Assembly (NCBI GenBank): GCA_944327405.1
Contig: CALVHK010000029.1
Coordinates: 1-10,993 of the forward strand
Length of the DNA: 10,993 nucleotides
Source: an uncultured Bacilli bacterium
GTDB taxonomy: Bacteria > Bacillota_I > Bacilli_A > RF39 > UBA660
Direction of reading: 5' to 3'
The translations under genes were made by a program, and so were the position numbers. Under the pieces are notes generated by a model. The model searched no databases and was not told the DNA's origin. It saw only the letters and a list, made by a program, of their open reading frames with translations. This document shows, in pieces, positions 6,636 to 10,993 of this stretch. Numbering within the stretch: the stretch's first letter is position 1; every line of letters starts with the position of its first letter.

Positions 6636-6643
6636 TGCTGCTT
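6636..6643 (-). repeat. Retron a1 inverted repeat
   Basis: AAGCAGCA on the minus strand, pairing over 8 bases with a2. It begins at the predicted transcription start of the upstream promoter. The following GATGG and the GAAA-capped hairpin would be the start of msr. Confidence 0.7.
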
Positions 6644-6649
6644 ACCATT

Positions 6650-6677
6650 ATTATAACAAATAATTTTAAGAAGTAAA
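6650..6677 (-). promoter_or_regulatory. Retron promoter
   Basis: Minus strand: -35 TTTACT (6677-6672), 16-base spacer, extended -10 TGTTATAAT (6658-6650). The +1 would fall near 6643, the first base of a1. The promoter starts immediately after the terminator of the upstream operon, so the retron is an independent transcription unit. Confidence 0.65.
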
Positions 6678-6678
6678 G

Positions 6679-6705
6679 AAAAAAACACCAGCTAAACTGA
6701 TGTTT
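6679..6705 (-). terminator. Intrinsic terminator of the parA-to-AbgT operon
   Basis: On the minus strand AACATCAG pairs with CTGGTGTT (one G-U) around the loop TTTAG, followed by an uninterrupted run of T. The stem begins inside the stop codon of the AbgT-family gene. It is the clearest intrinsic terminator in the window and separates the origin-proximal operon from the retron. Confidence 0.85.
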
Positions 6706-8251
6706 ATATAACAGTAGACCCACCAATTCCAATGGGAAGTCCAATAATATACCAAACAATAAGTAAGGCAAGTAATATGACTCCTACAACCACACTATAA
6801 GGCACTTGATAACGCAATGTTTTAAACAAGTTAATTGGCTTTTTATCTTGATTATATTTTTCTAAATAGGCTAGATAAATAACAAAATATGTCGCAAGAG
6901 GAGTTAACCCCATTGTAACAGATTCACCAAACCTAAATATTACTTGGGCAAATTCAGGACTAAGTCCAATATTCATAAATGCAGGAACTGCTATACCAGC
7001 CATAATCGCCCATTTAAAGGTCGAACCTGGCAAGAAAAGAGTAGCAATAACACTAATCACAAAGAGAATCACAATAAGCGGGAAAGCTCCCAATCCATCA
7101 ATAGTCAAAATATTAGCTAACGCTGCTGTAATAACTTCCCCAATATTCGTTGTTTTAAAAATACTAATAAATGTCGAAGCAAAGAAGATGATAACAAGAG
7201 TTTTACCAATACCATCCAAGCTATGACCTAAATCATCACACAAATCTTTATTATTACGTATAGTCTTTGCTCCAATTCCATAGAACAAACCTAAAATAAC
7301 AAAGAACATCGTAACAACAAAAACAAATCCGGTACTAAAGAAAGAATCGACACTAAAGAGTTTATCAATATAAAATTCTTGCGAATAATCTAAGAGTGCC
7401 CCTGATAAAGGAAGTCCTGGAATGATACAGTAAATAAAGAAAAGTAAATATACTAATCCAGCAAAACCAGCAATAACAAGCCCTCTAAGTTGTCTTTTTG
7501 ATAAAGTAAACTCACTCTCCATCTCTTCTTCTGGAAACTCATACTTAGGAAGTTTAGGAGCAATAAAATTCTCCGTAACAAGTGTGATAGCAATAGAAAC
7601 AAGTATTACCGCCACAAGCATAATAAGGCCAAAAGCCGTTGTTCCAAGAGTATAGGAAGAATCCATTACATGAGCACCCAACAAAGTATAATCCATCAAA
7701 GCAGAATCAGTACTAGTCAAAAATAAACTAATGCCCGAACCTGCTGATAAAGCCGCATAACTAGCTATAATACCAATATAAGGATTTCTGTGTCCGTAAA
7801 TAAATATTAAAGCACTAAGAGGAATAAGTACGACAAAAGGTAAATCCCCCATAATACTAGATAATACACAAATAAGGACTAATACAAAGGTAACAGTTGT
7901 CTTCTTAGCTTTCTTAGTTAAAAGGGTAATAACCGTTTTTAAAAATCCACTTTTCTCCATTACCCCAATACCAATTAGAATAATAATTAGGCTAGATAAT
8001 GGTTTAAAGGAAACAAAATTAGATACTGTTGTCGTAAAAATGTATTTTAGTCCACTTAAACTAAACAAACTTTCCACCGACACCAAACTTTGTGTATAGT
8101 TAAAAGTTACACTATCGGTAATAGAATTATACGTTACTTGAATACCAAGTAAAGACAAAAATCCACTAACGACAATTGTTAAAACAATTAAAACTAACAA
8201 AGTCATAATCGGATCTAAAGTAATTCGTTCTTTAAGATTTCGTTTCTTCAT
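6704..8251 (-). CDS. AbgT-family transporter (p-aminobenzoyl-glutamate / antimetabolite type)
   Basis: A 515-residue integral membrane protein, normal length for PF03806, with about 11-13 hydrophobic segments. Family stretches recognised are FKPLSSLIIILIGIGVMEKSG early on, MGDLPFVVLIPLSALIF, and near the C-terminus LPGSTFKWAIMAGIAVPAFM followed by LSPEFAQVIFRFGESVTMGL and TPLATYF. Characterised members import p-aminobenzoyl-glutamate or export sulfonamide-type antimetabolites; the substrate here is unknown. ATG 8251 is preferred over the GTG at 8260 because GGGTGA lies 5 bases before it and the GTG is part of that site. It overlaps the end of the DUF951 gene by 20 bases and closes the operon before the terminator. 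It is not part of the parB-mscS-DUF951-ychF order common in Firmicutes. Confidence 0.9.
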   Translation of the reverse strand: MKKRNLKERITLDPIMTLLVLIVLTIVVSGFLSLLGIQVTYNSITDSVTFNYTQSLVSVESLFSLSGLKYIFTTTVSNFVSFKPLSSLIIILIGIGVMEKSGFLKTVITLLTKKAKKTTVTFVLVLICVLSSIMGDLPFVVLIPLSALIFIYGHRNPYIGIIASYAALSAGSGISLFLTSTDSALMDYTLLGAHVMDSSYTLGTTAFGLIMLVAVILVSIAITLVTENFIAPKLPKYEFPEEEMESEFTLSKRQLRGLVIAGFAGLVYLLFFIYCIIPGLPLSGALLDYSQEFYIDKLFSVDSFFSTGFVFVVTMFFVILGLFYGIGAKTIRNNKDLCDDLGHSLDGIGKTLVIIFFASTFISIFKTTNIGEVITAALANILTIDGLGAFPLIVILFVISVIATLFLPGSTFKWAIMAGIAVPAFMNIGLSPEFAQVIFRFGESVTMGLTPLATYFVIYLAYLEKYNQDKKPINLFKTLRYQVPYSVVVGVILLALLIVWYIIGLPIGIGGSTVI

Positions 8252-8438
8252 TTTCTTCACCCAAAACTTTTTTTAATTTACGCTCGAATTCTAACCGGTC
8301 AAGCATAACTTCTCTTCCACAATTTAAACATTTAATTTTAATATCCACCCCTACTCGAATAATCTTCCACTTATTTTCCCCACAAGCATGAGGCTTTTTC
8401 ATAATAACCAAATCGTTCAATTTAAATGTCTTTTCCAT
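8232..8438 (-). CDS. DUF951 small zinc-ribbon-like protein
   Basis: A 68-residue protein matching the DUF951 (PF06107) pattern almost throughout: MKKPHACGENKW (13-24), a conserved middle, then IKCLNCGREVML. The cysteines (one in HACG, two in CLNCG) could bind a metal. Function is unknown; the family is found beside mscS and ychF in many Firmicutes, which fits here. AGAGGTG lies about 4 bases before the ATG. It overlaps mscS by 17 bases and the transporter gene by 20, so it is translated as part of a tightly packed operon. Confidence 0.95.
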   Translation of the reverse strand: MEKTFKLNDLVIMKKPHACGENKWKIIRVGVDIKIKCLNCGREVMLDRLEFERKLKKVLGEENEETKS

Positions 8439-9237
8439 GATGCACCTCTATTTGTTCATACGGAATTTTAATATTCTTCTTTTCATAAGCATCTTTTACT
8501 CGTTTTAATATTTCTCTTTTTACTTTATAGCGATCATCTTGATTACAAAGAATATAAATCAAATAGTTCACTTGACTAGATTCAAAACTATTCACTCCTA
8601 AATAAGTAGAATCAGGTAAAGCAACTTTATCTTCTATAGCTTGTTTAACAACTTCTGTTAATACTTTCTCAACTTTTAGAGTTTTTTCTTCATAAGCTGT
8701 TGGAATATCTAAATATAATTGTGCTTTCTTTTGAGAAGCATTAATAATGGTATCAATATTACGATTAGCAACAATCATAACTTCTCCATCAAATCCTTTA
8801 ATTTTTGTTGTTCTAAGACCAAGTTCAATAACTTCTCCTGTAAAATCGTTATAAGTAACTGTATCCCCTACAGCTAAATAATTTTCCATAATAAGCATTG
8901 TTCCACTAATTAAATCCTTAACAGTATCTTGTAGTGCAAGTCCTAAAACAACTCCAGCTACACCAAGACTAGCAATTAAGCTTTTCGTATCAACTCCATA
9001 AAAATCTAAAATAATGAGTATCGCAATAATAATGAGAACATATTTAAAAATACTTTGAAACAACTTTACAATAGTTTTTCTTCGTTTAACTTCAAAAGCA
9101 GTTTTTCCTTTAATTAAAATCTTCTCAATTCCTTTATTAAATAAAGAAATTAACAAGAATGTAACTACAATAACCATCGCTGTTCCAAAAATTTGCTTAG
9201 TCATAATAACATCGATTGCTTTTTCTAAAAATTCCAT
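8422..9237 (-). CDS. Small-conductance mechanosensitive channel, MscS family
   Basis: A 271-residue MscS channel protein that should form a heptamer and open under membrane tension to release solutes in hypo-osmotic shock. Membrane segments lie at about 16-35 and 60-80; the pore helix (about 86-112) is rich in Gly and Ala in the pattern GVAGVVLGLALQD. The beta domain follows with VGDTV, GEVIELGLRTTKI and DGEVMIVANRNI, then the alpha-beta C-terminal domain. ATG 9237 is six bases after AAGGAG, which lies in the last codons of parB; the in-frame GTG at 9255 has no comparable site. One base separates the parB stop from this ATG, so translation is probably coupled. Confidence 0.95.
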   Translation of the reverse strand: MEFLEKAIDVIMTKQIFGTAMVIVVTFLLISLFNKGIEKILIKGKTAFEVKRRKTIVKLFQSIFKYVLIIIAILIILDFYGVDTKSLIASLGVAGVVLGLALQDTVKDLISGTMLIMENYLAVGDTVTYNDFTGEVIELGLRTTKIKGFDGEVMIVANRNIDTIINASQKKAQLYLDIPTAYEEKTLKVEKVLTEVVKQAIEDKVALPDSTYLGVNSFESSQVNYLIYILCNQDDRYKVKREILKRVKDAYEKKNIKIPYEQIEVHHGKDI

Positions 9238-9238
9238 T

Positions 9239-10132
9239 CTATTCTCCTTCGACACTTATATTTAATTCTTCTAGAATTCTTGTAAGTTCCGCATCATCTT
9301 TATAGGGAATCTCTATTTTCTTGTTATTAATTTTTACTTTAACGCCAAGTTTTTCCCGACACAAATTCTCATAAATACTATAACGTATATCATAAGTAGA
9401 ATTACGACTAATATTATGTTTTTTAGGTAAATCTAGGGAACTAATTAGTTTTTCTGTATCACGAACACTTAAATCTTCACGTACAACCCGAAGTGCTAAT
9501 TCTTCTATTTTCCGCGGATCTTCAAGTTTACTTAAAGCTCTAGCATGCCCCATAGATAACTCTTTTGATTCGACTAACTTTACAACCATATCTGGCAAAG
9601 TAAGAAGTCCCAACATATTCGTAATATAACTTCTACTTTTAGAAAATTTATGAGCAAGTTCTTCTTGAGTAATATTATTGATTTTCAAAATATTTTCATA
9701 AGCCCGTGCTTCTTCAATAGGGTTTAAATTTTCTCGTTCAATATTTTCAATTAAAGCAATTTCCATCATTTCTACATCGTTAAACTCTTTAATGATAGCA
9801 GGTATGGTTTTAAGTCCAGCAAGACGAGCCGCCCGAGTTCTACGTTCACCTGCTACTAACTCATATCCTTTAATTCCTTTTTTAACGATAATAGGTTGAA
9901 TAATACCGTGTTCCTTAATCGAATTAGCAAGCTCTTCTAAAGCATCATTATCAAAAATAACTCTTGGTTGATAAGGATTGCTTCGAATATCTTCCAAAGG
10001 AATTTCCGTAATTCCCCCACTGTTTTTTCCTTCATCAACAATTTCTTTTTCAAAAGAATCAAAGTTGATAACTTCATTTGAAAATAATTGTTCAAGTCCC
10101 TTTCCTAAAGCTTTTTTTCTAGTTTCCGTCAC
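9239..10132 (-). CDS. parB: Chromosome partitioning protein ParB / Spo0J
   Basis: A 297-residue ParB. The N-terminal KKALGKGLEQLF (6-17) is the ParA-stimulating peptide. The CTP-binding domain has GYELVAGERRTRAA (89-102) and ENIERENLNPIEEA (129-142), and the helix-turn-helix ITQEELAHKFSKSRSYITNM (154-173) should read parS. The C-terminal region carries the dimerisation domain. ParB loads at parS near the origin and slides as a CTP-dependent clamp, recruiting SMC and acting with ParA in segregation. The start is a GTG inside the end of parA, with AGGAAG about 9 bases upstream. No copy of the canonical parS (TGTTTCACGTGAAACA) is visible in this window. Confidence 0.96.
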   Translation of the reverse strand: MTETRKKALGKGLEQLFSNEVINFDSFEKEIVDEGKNSGGITEIPLEDIRSNPYQPRVIFDNDALEELANSIKEHGIIQPIIVKKGIKGYELVAGERRTRAARLAGLKTIPAIIKEFNDVEMMEIALIENIERENLNPIEEARAYENILKINNITQEELAHKFSKSRSYITNMLGLLTLPDMVVKLVESKELSMGHARALSKLEDPRKIEELALRVVREDLSVRDTEKLISSLDLPKKHNISRNSTYDIRYSIYENLCREKLGVKVKINNKKIEIPYKDDAELTRILEELNISVEGE

Positions 10133-10904
10133 GACTGATCACTTCCTTTGCTAAATTCGCATATGCGAGTGTGGCTTTACTTTTTGGATCATATTCATTG
10201 ATTGGTTTACCATGACTTGGTGCTTCTACTAACCTTACTAGTCTAGGGATAATCGTATTAAATACTTTATCTTTAAAGTATTTTCTTACTTCCTCAATTA
10301 CTTCAAGTCCAATAATAGTTCTACCATCAAGCATGGTTAACAATACTCCTTCTATTCTTAAAGTTGGATTCATACTAGATTGAACCATAATAATGGAATT
10401 AAGTAACTGAGTAATTCCCTCAAGCGCAAAGAATTCACATTGCACCGGAATAATTACTGAATCACTTGCAACAAGTGCATTCATTGTGGCTAATCCCAAA
10501 GCTGGTTGACAATCAATGATGATATAATCATAGCTATCTCTAATTTCTTCGATCGCTTTCCGCAGTTGTTCATTTTGTCTAAACTCTGGATCTTCCAACA
10601 TCTTTTTAACGAACTCTACATCCACCCCAGCAAGATTGATTGTTGATGGTAAAATGGATAAATTCTTAAATTTCGTTTTTTTTATAGCACTCTTGATACT
10701 GCAAACTCCGGCCATAACTTCATACACATCATGTTCATAATCTCCATTGGAAAGCCCTAAACCCGTCGTAGCATTTCTTTGGGGATCTAAATCGATTAAA
10801 AGAGTCTTCTTACCCTCTACTCCCAAAGCCGCAGCTAAATTGATGCTAGTGGTAGTTTTACCAACTCCACCCTTTTGATTAACTAATGATATTACCTTTG
10901 CCAT
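10119..10904 (-). CDS. parA: Chromosome partitioning ATPase ParA / Soj
   Basis: A 261-residue ParA-type ATPase. The deviant Walker A KGGVGKTT is at 11-18, Walker A' LLIDLDPQ at 35-42, and Walker B IIIDCQPALG at 128-137. IIPRLVRLVEAPSHGKPI (218-235) matches the C-terminal ParA signature involved in DNA binding. It dimerises on ATP binding, coats the nucleoid and is released by ParB; in Bacillus it also affects DnaA. The Walker B follow-up CQPALG differs slightly from the CPPSLG of many Soj proteins. The ATG lies 8 bases after AGAGGTG. It is the first gene of the operon and overlaps parB by 14 bases. Confidence 0.97.
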   Translation of the reverse strand: MAKVISLVNQKGGVGKTTTSINLAAALGVEGKKTLLIDLDPQRNATTGLGLSNGDYEHDVYEVMAGVCSIKSAIKKTKFKNLSILPSTINLAGVDVEFVKKMLEDPEFRQNEQLRKAIEEIRDSYDYIIIDCQPALGLATMNALVASDSVIIPVQCEFFALEGITQLLNSIIMVQSSMNPTLRIEGVLLTMLDGRTIIGLEVIEEVRKYFKDKVFNTIIPRLVRLVEAPSHGKPINEYDPKSKATLAYANLAKEVISRDGN

Positions 10905-10945
10905 TTATGCTACACCTCTTTATAAATTATTAGATAACTAAAAAT

Positions 10946-10974
10946 ATTTTAACATATTATTTGTAATTTGTCTT
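10946..10974 (-). promoter_or_regulatory. Likely promoter of the parA operon
   Basis: Minus strand: AAGACA (10974-10969), 17-base spacer, TAAAAT (10951-10946). Initiation near 10939 gives a leader of about 35 bases with the AGAGGTG ribosome binding site. Both boxes are imperfect and the region is very AT-rich, so other placements are possible. Confidence 0.4.
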
Positions 10975-10993
10975 TAGAAAATGTGTGAAATAT

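Larger units (their letters stand above)
6477..6643 (-). ncRNA. Predicted retron msr-msd RNA
   Basis: The roughly 167 bases before the RT gene hold no ORF but a chain of inverted repeats on the minus strand. The a1 repeat AAGCAGCA (6643-6636) pairs with a2 TGCTGCTT (6484-6477). Between them lie TTTGT-GAAA-ACAAA (6630-6617), GAATAGCG-AGT-CGTTATTC (6615-6597, one G-U pair) and AATAT-AAGT-ATATT (6591-6578), which form the msr part. A long stem follows: CTTAAA, bulged G and TTGT (6571-6561) with ACAATTTAAG (6506-6497), a 3x3 internal loop, then AATGTAC (6557-6551) with GTACATT (6516-6510). Its tip carries two hairpins, GCG-CTTA-CGC (6550-6541) and TTGTATTAT-TTT-ATAATACAA (6539-6519). This is the layout of a retron RNA, with a1 within a few bases of the predicted +1 and a2 just before the RT ribosome binding site. 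The exact branching guanosine (probably one in or next to a1) and the msd ends are not fixed by sequence. Confidence 0.8.

Noticed and set aside
5527..6658. An 11-base direct repeat TGTTATAATAA at both ends of the retron, suggestive of a target-site duplication
   Set aside because: Both copies are extended -10 promoters, so the match is explained by the promoter consensus; 11-base repeats are also expected by chance in 11 kb of AT-rich DNA.
4386..10943. Shared 11-mer TTTTAGTTATC upstream of the YwaF-type gene and of parA, as a possible common regulatory site
   Set aside because: Repeats of this length are common by chance at this size and base composition, and there is no further similarity on either side.
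9239..10993. A parS site near parAB
   Set aside because: No match to TGTTTCACGTGAAACA or a close variant seen; the TGTGTGAAATAT near the right edge lacks the palindrome.

Overview
The window looks like the chromosome of a low-GC Gram-positive bacterium of the Bacilli, most like the uncultured or gut Mollicutes-related and erysipelotrichial lineages. The evidence is the AT-rich base use, the GGAGG-type ribosome binding sites, the many extended -10 promoters (TGnTATAAT), a wall-anchored protein with an NPQTG sorting motif, and a parA-parB-mscS-DUF951 series as found near the replication origin of Firmicutes. UGA is used as a normal stop. The exact genus cannot be told from the sequence.

Left part (1-2934): a tRNA-Gly(UCC) cut by the window edge and an exported, sortase-type surface protein with a duplicated cysteine motif lie on the minus strand. 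Diverging from them on the plus strand is a two-gene unit: a CmpB-type membrane protein and a membrane-bound family 2 glycosyltransferase. This unit converges on a Bax-inhibitor-1 family gene at about 2935-2960.

Middle part (2963-6643), all minus strand: a retron (non-coding RNA followed by a reverse transcriptase), then ychF, a TIGR02206/YwaF-type membrane protein and a BI-1/YccA-type membrane protein. The 240 bases upstream of the reverse transcriptase contain no gene. They fold into what looks like a full msr-msd RNA: an extended -10 promoter whose predicted +1 falls on an a1 repeat, two or three small hairpins, a long branched msd-like stem, and the matching a2 repeat just before the ribosome binding site of the reverse transcriptase. 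No retron effector gene is recognisable. The reverse transcriptase stops one base before the ychF start codon, and its last codons contain the ychF ribosome binding site and a perfect extended -10.

Right part (6679-10904), all minus strand: the operon parA, parB, mscS, DUF951 and an AbgT-family transporter, each gene overlapping or nearly touching the next. It ends at a clear intrinsic terminator at 6679-6705. In several Firmicutes parB-mscS-DUF951 is followed directly by ychF, so the transporter and the retron look like an insertion into a conserved origin-proximal series. The retron is the most interesting element of the window.
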